Notes: generated from the letters alone by a model not told the origin. A stretch of DNA of 64,000 bases from Cypionkella aquatica (GCF_030161095.1 NZ_BSPP01000002.1:315789-379788), one strand, 5' to 3'; positions 26,969-35,433 are shown, counted from the stretch's first letter. Numbers and translations are program-made.

Positions 26969-28624
26969 ATGGCCTCGTATCAATATGTTTACCACATGGA
27001 AGGCGTCTCCAAGACCTATCCCGGTGGCAAGAAATGCTTTGAGAATATCCACCTGAACTTTCTGCCCGGCGTGAAAATCGGTGTGGTCGGCGTCAACGGC
27101 TCGGGTAAGTCCACCCTGCTGAAGATCATGGCTGGCATGGACACCGATTTTAAGGGCGAAGCTTGGGCCGCCAAAGGTGCCAAAGTCGGCTATCTGGCGC
27201 AGGAGCCTTATCTGGACCCGTCCTTGGACGTGAAAGGCAATGTCATGCTTGGCGTCGCCAAGCAGACCGCGATCCTTGAGCGTTACAACGAACTGGCGAT
27301 GAACTACTCGGACGAGACGGCCGACGAGATGGCCGCCCTGCAAGACCAGATCGACGCGGGCAACCTGTGGGAGCTGGAAGCTTCGGTCGGTGTCGCGATG
27401 GACGCGCTGCGTTGCCCGCCCGATGATGCCGATGTTGAATCCTTGTCCGGTGGGGAGCGCCGCCGCGTGGCTTTGTGCAAACTGCTGCTCGAAGCCCCCG
27501 ATATGCTGCTGCTGGATGAACCGACCAACCACTTGGACGCCGAATCCATCGCTTGGCTGCAAAAGCACCTGATCGCCTATCGCGGCACCATCCTGATCGT
27601 CACTCACGACCGTTATTTCCTTGACGACATCACAAGCTGGATTCTGGAACTCGACCGGGGCCGCGGTATTCCCTACGAGGGCAACTATTCGGCTTGGCTG
27701 GACCAGAAAGCCAAACGGATGAGCCAAGAGGCGCGCGAGGATAAGTCCAAGCAGAAAGCGCTGGAAAAAGAACTGGAATGGATCCGCTCGGGTGCCAAAG
27801 CCCGCCAATCCAAGGGCAAGGCCCGTTTGGCGCGCTATAACGAGATGGCTGGCCAGACCGTGCTGGAACGCGCATCGTCGGCGCAGATCATCATTCCGAA
27901 CGGTGAACGTCTGGGCTCTAAGGTGATCGAAGTCACCGGGCTGAAAAAGCATATGGGCGACAAGCAGTTGATCGAGGATCTGTCCTTCACCATCCCGCCG
28001 GGTGCGATTGTGGGCGTGATCGGCCCGAACGGCGCTGGTAAATCGACGCTGTTCCGCATGATTTCGGGGCAGGAACAACCCGACGAAGGCACCATCGTTC
28101 TGGGCAATACCGTGCAGCTTTCTTATGTGGACCAATCGCGCGATGCGTTGGACCCGAACAAGAACGTCTGGGAAGAAGTCTCGGGCGGCTCGGAAGTGAT
28201 CCAGCTGGGCGATATGACGATGAACAGCCGGGTTTACACCGGGGCCTTCAACTTCAAAGGCACCGACCAACAGAAGAAAGTCGGCCTGCTGTCGGGGGGC
28301 GAGCGCAACCGCGTTCACATGGCGAAACTGCTGCGCTCTGGTGGCAACGTGCTGCTGCTCGATGAACCGACCAACGACTTGGACGTGGAAACGCTGCAAG
28401 CGCTTGAATCGGCGATCGAAGATTTCGCAGGCTGCGCCATTATCATCAGCCACGACCGCTTCTTCCTCGACCGCCTCTGCACCCATATGCTGGCCTTTGA
28501 AGGCGACGCGCATGTCGAATGGTTCGAGGGCAACTTTGAAGCCTACGAGCAGGACAAGATCCGCCGTCTTGGCCCGGATGCGTTGGAGCCAAAGCGCGCG
28601 AAATATAAGCGCTTCAGCCGTTAA
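26969..28624 (+). CDS. ettA: ABC-F translational throttle ATPase EttA
   Basis: A 551-residue soluble ABC-F protein from ATG 26969 (GGAG upstream). Domain 1 has GVNGSGKST at 41-49 and LSGGERRRV; domain 2 has GPNGAGKST and LSGGERNRV. The charged linker and arm (about 240-310, rich in Lys/Glu/Ala) is present. There is no transmembrane segment. EttA binds the ribosomal E site and links translation to the ATP/ADP ratio. It ends in a strong terminator. Confidence 0.95.
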   Translation: MASYQYVYHMEGVSKTYPGGKKCFENIHLNFLPGVKIGVVGVNGSGKSTLLKIMAGMDTDFKGEAWAAKGAKVGYLAQEPYLDPSLDVKGNVMLGVAKQTAILERYNELAMNYSDETADEMAALQDQIDAGNLWELEASVGVAMDALRCPPDDADVESLSGGERRRVALCKLLLEAPDMLLLDEPTNHLDAESIAWLQKHLIAYRGTILIVTHDRYFLDDITSWILELDRGRGIPYEGNYSAWLDQKAKRMSQEAREDKSKQKALEKELEWIRSGAKARQSKGKARLARYNEMAGQTVLERASSAQIIIPNGERLGSKVIEVTGLKKHMGDKQLIEDLSFTIPPGAIVGVIGPNGAGKSTLFRMISGQEQPDEGTIVLGNTVQLSYVDQSRDALDPNKNVWEEVSGGSEVIQLGDMTMNSRVYTGAFNFKGTDQQKKVGLLSGGERNRVHMAKLLRSGGNVLLLDEPTNDLDVETLQALESAIEDFAGCAIIISHDRFFLDRLCTHMLAFEGDAHVEWFEGNFEAYEQDKIRRLGPDALEPKRAKYKRFSR

Positions 28625-28646
28625 TCAGGCTTTTATCCAAACTGAA

Positions 28647-28673
28647 ACGGCCGGGATTGCTCCCGGCCGTTTT
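28647..28673 (+). terminator. Rho-independent terminator of ettA
   Basis: A ten-base perfect stem ACGGCCGGGA with TTGC loop and its complement (28647-28656, 28661-28670) is followed by TTTAGTTT. It starts 23 bp after the stop codon. Confidence 0.88.
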
Positions 28674-28700
28674 AGTTTGTGCCTTTGACGTTTCCCGTTC

Positions 28701-28865
28701 CTAAACGCGACCCGTCAGCATCAACACGATCACAATAATCACAACCACCCCAATGACCCCGACGCCGCCGTGACCATAACCATAGCCGTACCCGCCAAAG
28801 CGGCCACTAAAGCCGCCCAGCAGGAAGATGATCAACACGATCAGCAGAATTGTTCCAAGCGACAT
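28701..28865 (-). CDS. DUF3309 small membrane protein
   Basis: A 54-residue protein reading MSLGTILLIVLIIFLLGG, then a Gly/Tyr/His linker (RFGGYGYGYGHGG), then a second hydrophobic segment ending LTGRV. Two helices with a glycine-rich loop and the MSLGTILLI start fit DUF3309. The function is unknown. It is downstream of the csbD-like gene on the same strand, so it may share the stress-type promoter at 29271. It is easily missed at 55 codons. Confidence 0.75.
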   Translation of the reverse strand: MSLGTILLIVLIIFLLGGFSGRFGGYGYGYGHGGVGVIGVVVIIVIVLMLTGRV

Positions 28866-28888
28866 CAGGGTTCTCCATTTTAAGGTGG

Positions 28889-28932
28889 GGGCCAGACCAA
28901 TCGGCTAAGCTTGCTAACTAAAGGTCTGGCCC
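28889..28932. promoter_or_regulatory. Ten-base perfect inverted repeat between csbD-like and DUF3309 genes
   Basis: GGGCCAGACC (28889-28898) pairs with GGTCTGGCCC (28923-28932) over a 24-base loop. A further CTCTGGCCC follows at 28942-28950. It lies just upstream of the DUF3309 start and may be a leader hairpin, an attenuator or an operator. Confidence 0.4.
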
Positions 28933-28988
28933 AAACTATAGCTCTGGCCCAAAGCAAGGGTCAGAGTGGCAAGGGGATGGCGAAGGGC

Positions 28989-29174
28989 TTATTTGCCCTT
29001 GACCACTTCGCGCACCTTGTCTTTTGCCGAACCAACCGCGTTCTGAACCCGGCCTTCGACCTGCTCGGCCTTGCCTTCGGCTTCCATCTTGGCATCGCCA
29101 ATCACCGAACCAACTGCTGCTTTCGCCTTACCCGCAACCACTTTGGCCGAGCCTACGATCCGATCTTTGTCCAT
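28989..29174 (-). CDS. CsbD-family stress protein
   Basis: A 61-residue hydrophilic helical protein from ATG 29174 (AGGAGC upstream). It has the CsbD pattern VGSAKVVAGKAKAAVGSVIGD and KAEGKAEQVEGRVQN. Members are strongly induced in general stress and stationary phase; their biochemical role is unknown. A GGAAC-N16-CGTTTG promoter lies about 97 bp upstream. Confidence 0.88.
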   Translation of the reverse strand: MDKDRIVGSAKVVAGKAKAAVGSVIGDAKMEAEGKAEQVEGRVQNAVGSAKDKVREVVKGK

Positions 29175-29270
29175 GATATGCTCCTGCAAATATAAGGGTT
29201 TGACGCAGTTCTGCGCCGCGACACCAACCCAGACCCATCAAGGTCACAGCAGCTGTTGCCGTCTGAAAAT

Positions 29271-29297
29271 CAAACGCATCATGCAGCAAACGGTTCC
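29271..29297 (-). promoter_or_regulatory. EcfG-like promoter driving the csbD-type gene
   Basis: On the minus strand GGAAC (-35, 29297-29293), exactly 16 bases, then CGTTTG (-10, 29276-29271). This equals the published consensus for alphaproteobacterial general-stress ECF sigma factors. It points toward csbD-like and DUF3309 genes. Confidence 0.7.
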
Positions 29298-29389
29298 GTC
29301 TGGGCCAACATTCAGCCTGCCCAAATGCACCGCATAGGCCGCTGCGGTTTGATCGCCGCAAAGCCAAACACAATCCTTCACAATTTCGT

Positions 29390-29416
29390 GGAACCAATCC
29401 GTATCAGCGGCGTTTG
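29390..29416 (+). promoter_or_regulatory. EcfG-like promoter driving the 25-residue peptide gene
   Basis: GGAAC (29390-29394), exactly 16 bases, then CGTTTG (29411-29416), with the same spacing and same -10 as the divergent promoter at 29271-29297. It lies 46 bp before the ATG at 29463. Confidence 0.7.
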
Positions 29417-29462
29417 AGTGGCAAGACCTAACAAGACCTACGCAGAAACAAAGGAGACTGCC

Positions 29463-29540
29463 ATGAAAGGTATCGCCGCTTACTTCCTCGGGATCCCGGT
29501 TGTTGTGATCATTTTGCTGTATGTGACGGGTATTTTTTAA
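29463..29540 (+). CDS. 25-residue single-pass membrane peptide
   Basis: The ATG has a near-perfect RBS (AAAGGAGAC at 29450-29458). The 25-residue product starts MKGIAAYFLG and is one hydrophobic helix ending LLYVTGIF. It has its own stress-type promoter and a strong terminator, so it is a complete small transcription unit. The function is unknown; very small stress-induced membrane peptides often tune membrane enzymes or act under envelope stress. Support is by signals rather than homology. Confidence 0.65.
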   Translation: MKGIAAYFLGIPVVVIILLYVTGIF

Positions 29541-29563
29541 TACCTCTGGCAGCCAACTCAATC

Positions 29564-29605
29564 AAACAAACAGCCGAGGGTGCGCCCTCGGCTGTTTGTT
29601 TTTCA
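29564..29605 (+). terminator. Strong terminator after the 25-residue peptide gene
   Basis: A 17-base perfect stem (29564-29580 with 29585-29601) with a TGCG loop, ending in TTTGTTTTTC. The A-rich left arm makes it usable from both strands. Confidence 0.9.
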
Positions 29606-29614
29606 AGGTACAAG

Positions 29615-29782
29615 ATGCGACCAGATCTTTATGCTTTGACTGCACGCCATTTGCCGCCCATGGCGTTGCCCTCGCCGCAACTGTCATCGTCTGGCTTTGG
29701 CGATCAACGACGTTGGACCCTAGGCGAAAGCGCTTTTGCCTACGCTGCGGGATCAGTCGGACAGAAAACGGATATCGCTTAA
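29615..29782 (+). CDS. Possible 55-residue open reading frame, doubtful
   Basis: An ATG with AAGG seven bases upstream opens 55 codons, MRPDLYALTARH to GQKTDIA, ending in TAA. There is no hydrophobic segment or recognised motif, and it sits just after a strong terminator with no evident promoter. It may be chance. It is listed because nothing else accounts for the 29606-29862 stretch. Confidence 0.2.
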   Translation: MRPDLYALTARHLPPMALPSPQLSSSGFGDQRRWTLGESAFAYAAGSVGQKTDIA

Positions 29783-29862
29783 AGCCTGACGCTGCGGTTA
29801 AACGCATAAAATGCGATAGGAACGCGGCCTGTCCTGCCATCGCGCAGTTGTAAGGCCGTTGA

Positions 29863-30258
29863 CTAAGCTTCTGGCAATGGCCGGGGTTTGCCGTCTTCGT
29901 CGATGGCGACAAAGGTGAACATGCCATGCGTGACCTTTTCGCGGTTGGCCTGACGGTTGCGCAGCACCCAAGCCTCAATCTGCAACCCCATCGAGGTTCG
30001 CCCCTCGCGCGCGATTTTCACATAGATGCACAAAACATCACCGACCCGCACCGGGCGGATGAATTGCATCGCGTCAATCGCCACGGTTGCCACCCGGCCA
30101 TGCGCCCGCGCAGCTGCGACAATTCCCGCCGCCATGTCCATCTGGCTGAGCACCCAACCGCCGAAAATATCGCCGTTGTTGTTGACATCGCGCGGCATGG
30201 TCAGCGTGCGCAGGGTCAATTCTCCAGAGGGTTGTTCGGGGTCTGGCTTTTGCGGCAT
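29863..30258 (-). CDS. Acyl-CoA thioesterase, YciA/hot-dog family
   Basis: A 131-residue protein from ATG 30258 (AGGAG upstream). The hot-dog core is clear: PRDVNNNGDIFGGWVLSQMDMAAG, with the Asn/Asp and GG of YciA-type enzymes, and DAMQFIRPVRVGD in the central strand. It hydrolyses acyl-CoA to free acid and CoA in the cytoplasm, usually as a hexamer. It is a single gene. Its substrate chain length cannot be read here. Confidence 0.9.
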   Translation of the reverse strand: MPQKPDPEQPSGELTLRTLTMPRDVNNNGDIFGGWVLSQMDMAAGIVAAARAHGRVATVAIDAMQFIRPVRVGDVLCIYVKIAREGRTSMGLQIEAWVLRNRQANREKVTHGMFTFVAIDEDGKPRPLPEA

Positions 30259-30340
30259 TTTGGCTCCTGTGCGGGCAGTGGCGGGGTCAGATATTAACAA
30301 ACAGTTAGATGGACCAGGTCAAAACATTGCTTCAAAACAA

Positions 30341-30364
30341 CAAAAAAAGGTCCCGCGTTGAGAC
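30341..30364 (-). terminator. Terminator of the fnrL-type gene
   Basis: On the minus strand the stem GGTCTC/GGGACC (with one G-T pair) is followed by seven T residues. It begins two bases after the regulator's stop codon. Confidence 0.7.
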
Positions 30365-30365
30365 C

Positions 30366-31109
30366 CTAACTTGGCATGCCCCCATCTGAATCGTCGCCAG
30401 TCTCGGCCAGCAGACGGTCAAGGTCTGGAACCATGATGTGCCGCTTGCCTTCCAGCGCGATCACGCCCTCGCGCTTCAGGGCCGAGATCTGACGGCTGAC
30501 CGTCTCCAATGTCAGGCCCAGATAATCCGCCATCTGCTCGCGGGTCAGCGGCAGATCAAACCGCGCCGCGCCATCTTCGGTCAGCCGCAACGAGGCGTTC
30601 CGCCGTGCAATGATCGCCAGCAAAGACGCGATCTTTTCCCGCGCCGTCTTGCGCCCCAGAAGCAGCATCCATTCCCGCGCCGCATCCAATTCATCCAGCG
30701 TCATTTCCAGCAAGCGCTGCCCGATATGCGGAGTCGAGGCCATCAGCGCTTCAAACGGTTTCTTGCGAAAACAGCAGATTACCAGATCGGTGGTCGCGGT
30801 CACATCATAGGCCGCATTGGCGCGGCCCGGACGGCCCATGAAATCCGATGGCAACAGCAAGCCAACCATCTGCCGCCGCCCGTCCTCCATCGTCTGGGTC
30901 AGGGTGGCGATGCCGGTGACGACCGAGGCCACAAATTCCATCTGATCGCCCGACCAGATCACCGGCTGCCCCGCCTGATAGCTGCGATAGTATTTGATCG
31001 CGCCCAACTGCTCCAGCTCATCCGCCTCGCAGCGCGCGCAGACGGCACGGTGGCGGATCGGGCATGTGCCGCAGGTCAGATCGTTGAGTTTAAGATCATG
31101 CTGCGACAT
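30366..31109 (-). CDS. fnrL: FNR-type oxygen-responsive regulator (FnrL)
   Basis: A 247-residue Crp/Fnr protein from ATG 31109, matching the FnrL length. It has an N-terminal cluster of cysteines C13, C16, C24 and C27 plus C112/C113, which supply ligands for an oxygen-labile 4Fe-4S cluster. The C-terminal helix-turn-helix has the FNR-type recognition element ETVSR. It activates or represses anaerobic and tetrapyrrole genes when oxygen is low. It is divergent from hemN with an FNR box between, the arrangement known in Rhodobacter. Confidence 0.93.
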   Translation of the reverse strand: MSQHDLKLNDLTCGTCPIRHRAVCARCEADELEQLGAIKYYRSYQAGQPVIWSGDQMEFVASVVTGIATLTQTMEDGRRQMVGLLLPSDFMGRPGRANAAYDVTATTDLVICCFRKKPFEALMASTPHIGQRLLEMTLDELDAAREWMLLLGRKTAREKIASLLAIIARRNASLRLTEDGAARFDLPLTREQMADYLGLTLETVSRQISALKREGVIALEGKRHIMVPDLDRLLAETGDDSDGGMPS

Positions 31110-31128
31110 TTCCGGCTTTCTGGCATGG

Positions 31129-31142
31129 TTGATCTGGGTCAA
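31129..31142. promoter_or_regulatory. FNR box between fnrL and hemN
   Basis: TTGATCTGGGTCAA matches the TTGAT-N4-ATCAA consensus with one change. It lies 20 bp from the fnrL ATG and 35 bp from the hemN ATG, fitting autoregulation and low-oxygen induction of hemN. Confidence 0.8.
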
Positions 31143-31176
31143 GGCAGCCCAGCGGCGCTGCTGGCAAACTAGCCAG

Positions 31177-32532
31177 ATGACAGATTATGCGCAACTGACG
31201 CAGCTCGGACTATTTGACGCGCGCGTGCCCCGCTATACCAGCTATCCGACCACCCCGCAATTCAAGCCGGGCGTGGGACCGGACAGCTTTGCGCGCTGGA
31301 TTTCGGCGATCCCGCCGGGGGCCGAGATTTCGCTGTATCTGCATATCCCGTTCTGCCGCCGCCTGTGCTGGTTCTGCGCCTGCCGCACGCAAGGCACGCA
31401 ATCTGATGATCCGGTGCGGGCCTATGTTGAGACTGTGCGCGCCGAAATAAGCCTTTTGCGCGCGCATCTGCCGCCAGGTGTGCAGCTGTCGCGGCTGCAT
31501 TGGGGCGGGGGCACCCCGACGATTCTGGCGCCGGATCTGATCCGCAGCTTGGCGGCGGAGATTTTCGCGCTGGCCCCCTTGGCCGCTGAAGGCGTGTTCT
31601 CGGTTGAGATCGATCCGATGGAAATTGACGCGCCACGTTTGAGCGCTTTGGTGGCGGCGGGGATGAACAGGGCCTCGATCGGGGTGCAAGATTTTGACCC
31701 GCACATTCAGGCCACGATTGGCCGCGTGCAGCCCTATGAGACAACTTTGGCGGTGGCCAAGATGATCCGTGCCGAAGGCGTTGCCAGTTTGAACGCGGAC
31801 ATTCTTTACGGGCTTCCGCACCAAACCCCGGCGCGGATCAGCGATTCAGTGCAGAAATTGCTGACATTCGCGCCCGACCGGGTGGCGCTGTATGGCTATG
31901 CACATGTGCCGTGGATGAGCCGTCGCCAGCAGATGATCCCAGCCGAGTCGATGCCCGCGCCACAAGACAGGTTGGCCCTGTTCGAGACGGCGCAAGCGGC
32001 GTTTGGGGCGGCTGGCTATGCCGAAATCGGCATCGACCATTTTGCGCGACCGACGGACAGCATGGCCAAAGCTGCGCGCATGGGGCAGTTGCGGCGTAAT
32101 TTTCAGGGCTATACCGATGATCCATCGCCCTATCTGATCGGGCTGGGGGCGTCGTCGATCTCACGGTTTCCGCAAGGCTATGCGCAAAATGCGGCGGCGA
32201 CGGGGGCCTATACAAAGGCGATCCGTGCCGGGAAATTTGCCACCGAGCGCGGCCATGTCTTTGTCGGCGATGACCGTTTGCGCGGGCGGATCATCGAGGC
32301 GCTGATGTGCGATTTTCAGGTGAACAGGGCGGAAATCCAACGCGATTTCCGGGTAGCGCCAGCGGTGATTGAGGCGCTTTTCCTGCAGGCCGTCAGGGCA
32401 TTTCCAGAGATGCTGGTGCTGGATGACAGCGGTTTGTCGATCCCGCCTGCAGCGCGTCCGCTGACGCGGATGGTGGCGCGGGTGTTTGATGCCTATGATC
32501 AGACCACGGCACAACATTCGGCGGCGGTGTAG
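31177..32532 (+). CDS. hemN: Oxygen-independent coproporphyrinogen III oxidase
   Basis: A 451-residue radical SAM enzyme from ATG 31177. The cluster-binding motif CxxxCxxC is C60-C64-C67 (CRRLCWFC), followed by a fourth Cys69 as in true HemN. RYTSYPTTPQF at the start and GGGTPTIL in the core are HemN features. It converts coproporphyrinogen III to protoporphyrinogen IX without oxygen. The gene is divergent from fnrL behind an FNR box. True HemN rather than HemW is supported by the YTSYPTxxxF motif and the length. Confidence 0.95.
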   Translation: MTDYAQLTQLGLFDARVPRYTSYPTTPQFKPGVGPDSFARWISAIPPGAEISLYLHIPFCRRLCWFCACRTQGTQSDDPVRAYVETVRAEISLLRAHLPPGVQLSRLHWGGGTPTILAPDLIRSLAAEIFALAPLAAEGVFSVEIDPMEIDAPRLSALVAAGMNRASIGVQDFDPHIQATIGRVQPYETTLAVAKMIRAEGVASLNADILYGLPHQTPARISDSVQKLLTFAPDRVALYGYAHVPWMSRRQQMIPAESMPAPQDRLALFETAQAAFGAAGYAEIGIDHFARPTDSMAKAARMGQLRRNFQGYTDDPSPYLIGLGASSISRFPQGYAQNAAATGAYTKAIRAGKFATERGHVFVGDDRLRGRIIEALMCDFQVNRAEIQRDFRVAPAVIEALFLQAVRAFPEMLVLDDSGLSIPPAARPLTRMVARVFDAYDQTTAQHSAAV

Positions 32533-32539
32533 CAGTGAT

Positions 32540-32608
32540 TTTGTCCCAGCGGGGACAGACTTGTGGTTTTTGGGGAATTGCGCCGATAAATCCACAACAT
32601 ATAGTGGT
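32540..32608. repeat. TGTCCC/TTGTGG element (copy B)
   Basis: TTGTCCC-AGCG-GGGACAGACTT (TGTCCC hairpin 32542-32557), then TTGTGG and, about 25 bases on, ATCCACAACAT. Order, motifs and spacing match copy A at 16343-16405, while the intervening bases differ. It begins 8 bp after the hemN stop and runs up to the glycosyltransferase stop. Confidence 0.6.
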
Positions 32609-32611
32609 ATG

Positions 32612-33838
32612 TCAGGAGTTTGGGCCAAAACTTTCGACAAATTGCACCATGCGAGGCAAGCAGTTACCGCGCAGATCGTAGCGGTCCAGCGCCACTTTGC
32701 GTGCCGCTGCGCGCATATCGACGAAGCGTTCAGGATGCGCCAAGCCTTCGATCATCGCGGCAGACCAGCCCGGCACGTCAAAGAAATCCACCAAAGTGCC
32801 AGTCTTGCCATCCTCGAGCGCTTCGATCACCGGGGCGGTGGCGGAGGCGATGATATGACAGCCCGCTGCCATCGCCTCGATCATCGACCATGACAGCACG
32901 AACGGATAGCTGAGATAGGCATGTGCGCGGCTGACCTTCATCAGCGCCACGAAATCGGGGTAGGCGACCTTGCCCATGAAATGCACGCGGCTGAGGTCCA
33001 GTTGATCCTGCACTTCGGACAGGAAGTGTTGCTTCCAGCCCTTTTCGCCCTTTGGCGCGGCACCGTAGGACACTTCGTCGCCGCCAACGATCACCACCTG
33101 AGCGCTTGGGCGCGCGGCCATCACCGCAGGCAGCGCGCGCATAAAGGTGTGGTAGCCGCGATAGGGTTCAAGATTGCGGTTCACAAAGGTAAGAACCTCG
33201 TCGTCGGGGGTGACAATGGTGCCATTCGGCAGGGTAAAGCGCGCCTGCGGATCGGGTGCCATGCCGCTGGTATCGACGCCATCATGAATGACCGTGATCA
33301 TGCGGCGCAGCGGTTCGGGATAGGTCGAGGCCTGCCATTCGGTCGGGGACAGTCCTGCATCTGCATGTGTCAAAGCCTGCCCGAGATAGGCGGCGCGGCC
33401 CTGCGCGATCAATACCTGATCAAAGTTTGGCGTGGCAAATTCGGCGTCAAAGCCGACATCGGCACCCCGGCCTTTGTAATAGAATTCGGCATAGACGATC
33501 AGCTTGGCTTCGGGCCAGACCTCTTTCAAAAACAAGGTCTCGCCCCAGCCGGAATGGCCAAAGATCACATCCGGGATATAGCCTTTGGCACGCATGGCTT
33601 GGGCGGCGCGGGCGACCGTCACGCCGCGGTCGCTCATCGTGGTGTAGTTGCGGCCAAGACGGGTGGCGGCGGGATCGACGGTTTCCGCGACATGCTTGTA
33701 TTTCGCCACCGGGATCGGTGAGGCGCGGTTGTTCTTGGCATCGGTCAGGGCCGTGCAATCATGTCCGCGCGCGGCGAGTTCCGGGGCCAGATGCAGGAAC
33801 TGGCCGGGGAAATTCTGGTGCACGAACAGGATCTTCAT
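32612..33838 (-). CDS. Glycosyltransferase (GT4-like), coupled to yejF
   Basis: A 408-residue protein from ATG 33838. Rossmann-like domain 1 starts [21 protein letters not shown]. Domain 2 has the VNRNLEPYRGYHTFMRALP, AQVVIVGG and SWSMIEAMAAG stretches typical of retaining GT-B enzymes, with Glu in MIEAMA. Its start overlaps the yejF stop (ATGA), so it is the last gene of the yej unit. Donor and acceptor are unknown. It could modify a surface sugar or the imported peptide-like compound. Confidence 0.87.
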   Translation of the reverse strand: MKILFVHQNFPGQFLHLAPELAARGHDCTALTDAKNNRASPIPVAKYKHVAETVDPAATRLGRNYTTMSDRGVTVARAAQAMRAKGYIPDVIFGHSGWGETLFLKEVWPEAKLIVYAEFYYKGRGADVGFDAEFATPNFDQVLIAQGRAAYLGQALTHADAGLSPTEWQASTYPEPLRRMITVIHDGVDTSGMAPDPQARFTLPNGTIVTPDDEVLTFVNRNLEPYRGYHTFMRALPAVMAARPSAQVVIVGGDEVSYGAAPKGEKGWKQHFLSEVQDQLDLSRVHFMGKVAYPDFVALMKVSRAHAYLSYPFVLSWSMIEAMAAGCHIIASATAPVIEALEDGKTGTLVDFFDVPGWSAAMIEGLAHPERFVDMRAAARKVALDRYDLRGNCLPRMVQFVESFGPNS

Positions 33839-35433
33839 GGCCGCAAATTGTCGCCAAATGCGGCTGCCATCAAGGCGCGGGTGTAGTCGGTTTTGGGGTT
33901 GGCGAACAGATCGGCGCCTGCGCCAGCCTCGACCACATTGCCGTCTTTCATCACCATCACCTGATGCGCCAGCGCGCGGATCACCCGCAGATCGTGGCTG
34001 ATGAAGATATAGGCCAGCCCCCATTTGCGCTGCAAATCGCGCAGAAGATCGACGATTTGCACCTGCACGGTCATATCCAAGGCCGAGGTGGGCTCGTCCA
34101 GCAGCACAAGTTTCGGGCGCAGGATCATCGCGCGGGCGATGGCGATGCGCTGCTTTTGCCCGCCGGAAAATTCATGCGGATAGCGGGCCGACGTGGCAGG
34201 GTCGAGGCCGACCTCGGCCATGATCGCGGCGACCATTTCAGCGCGGTTGCGCCCCGGCTCTAACCCATGCACGCCGAGGCCCTCGGCGATGATCTCGGCC
34301 ACGGTCATGCGCGGCGACAGACTGCCATAGGGGTCTTGAAACACGATCTGCATGTCGCGCCGATGCGCCCGCATGGCTTTCGGAGCAAGGCCCTGAAGAT
34401 CGCGGCCCAGCACCGCAATGCGCCCGGTGCTGTCGATCAGCCGCAAGATTGCCAGCGCCAGAGTGGTCTTGCCCGAGCCGCTTTCGCCGACGATGCCCAA
34501 GGTCTCGCCCGCGCGGACGGTCAGGCTGGCGTCATTGACAGCTTTCACATGGCCGACGACCTTGCGCATGAAGCCGGATTGGATCGGAAACCAGACCCGC
34601 AGATTTTCAACCTCTGCCACCACGGGCGCAGTGTCTGCGACCGGATCGGGGCGGCCCTGCGGTTCGGCGGCCAGCAGCTTTTGCGTGTAGGGGTGTTGCG
34701 GGTTGGCAAAGATTTCCGCCGTCGGCCCCTGTTCAACAATCACGCCACCCTGCATCACGCAGACCCGGTCGGCGATGCGGCGCACGATGCCCAGATCATG
34801 GGTAATGAACAGCAGGCTGAGGCCTTCGGTCTTTTTCAGATCGGCCAGCAGCGCCAGAATCTGCGCTTGGATGGTGACATCCAGCGCGGTTGTCGGCTCG
34901 TCTGCGATCAGCAATTCGGGACCGTTCGCCAGCGCCATCGCGATCATCACCCGCTGGCGCTGCCCGCCCGACAACTGATGCGGATAGGCGGTGAGACGGC
35001 TTTCGGCCTCGCGGATGCCGACCTTGTTCAAAAGCTCCAGACTGCGGGCGCGGGCGGGGGCACCGCTGAGCCCCTGATGCAGCGACAAACTTTCCGCAAG
35101 CTGGCGTTCAATCGTGTGCAACGGGTTCAGGCTGGTCATCGGTTCTTGGAAGATGAAACTGATGTCATTGCCGCGCACGGCCCGCAGCGTTGCCTGCGAG
35201 GCGCCAACCATTTCCTGCCCGAGATAGCGCACCGAGCCCGTTACCTTGGCGCTGTCAGGCAGCAACCCCACCGTGGACAAAGCTGTCACCGACTTGCCCG
35301 AGCCGGACTCGCCCACCAGAGCCACGGTTTCACCTTTGCCGACGCTGAAGCTGACATCGCGCACGGCGGCAAAGTCGCGGCCATCTTGGCGGAACGCGAT
35401 GGTCAGCCCGGAAACCTCCAGCACCGTGGTCAT
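33835..35433 (-). CDS. yejF: Double ABC ATPase of a microcin C/oligopeptide importer (YejF)
   Basis: A 532-residue protein with two full nucleotide-binding domains, each with Walker A GESGSGKS, a signature LSGGQRQR or FSGGQKQR, and D-E Walker B ([20 protein letters not shown]). It energises YejB/YejE. Its start overlaps yejE by ATGA, its end overlaps the glycosyltransferase start. A second, distinct fused ATPase of the dpp type lies at 6031, so the window holds two such importers. Confidence 0.93.
   Translation of the reverse strand: MTTVLEVSGLTIAFRQDGRDFAAVRDVSFSVGKGETVALVGESGSGKSVTALSTVGLLPDSAKVTGSVRYLGQEMVGASQATLRAVRGNDISFIFQEPMTSLNPLHTIERQLAESLSLHQGLSGAPARARSLELLNKVGIREAESRLTAYPHQLSGGQRQRVMIAMALANGPELLIADEPTTALDVTIQAQILALLADLKKTEGLSLLFITHDLGIVRRIADRVCVMQGGVIVEQGPTAEIFANPQHPYTQKLLAAEPQGRPDPVADTAPVVAEVENLRVWFPIQSGFMRKVVGHVKAVNDASLTVRAGETLGIVGESGSGKTTLALAILRLIDSTGRIAVLGRDLQGLAPKAMRAHRRDMQIVFQDPYGSLSPRMTVAEIIAEGLGVHGLEPGRNRAEMVAAIMAEVGLDPATSARYPHEFSGGQKQRIAIARAMILRPKLVLLDEPTSALDMTVQVQIVDLLRDLQRKWGLAYIFISHDLRVIRALAHQVMVMKDGNVVEAGAGADLFANPKTDYTRALMAAAFGDNLRP

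Noticed and set aside
26642-28513. 623-codon minus-strand frame over ettA
   Set aside because: It is the antisense of ABC-F motifs, with no start signals.
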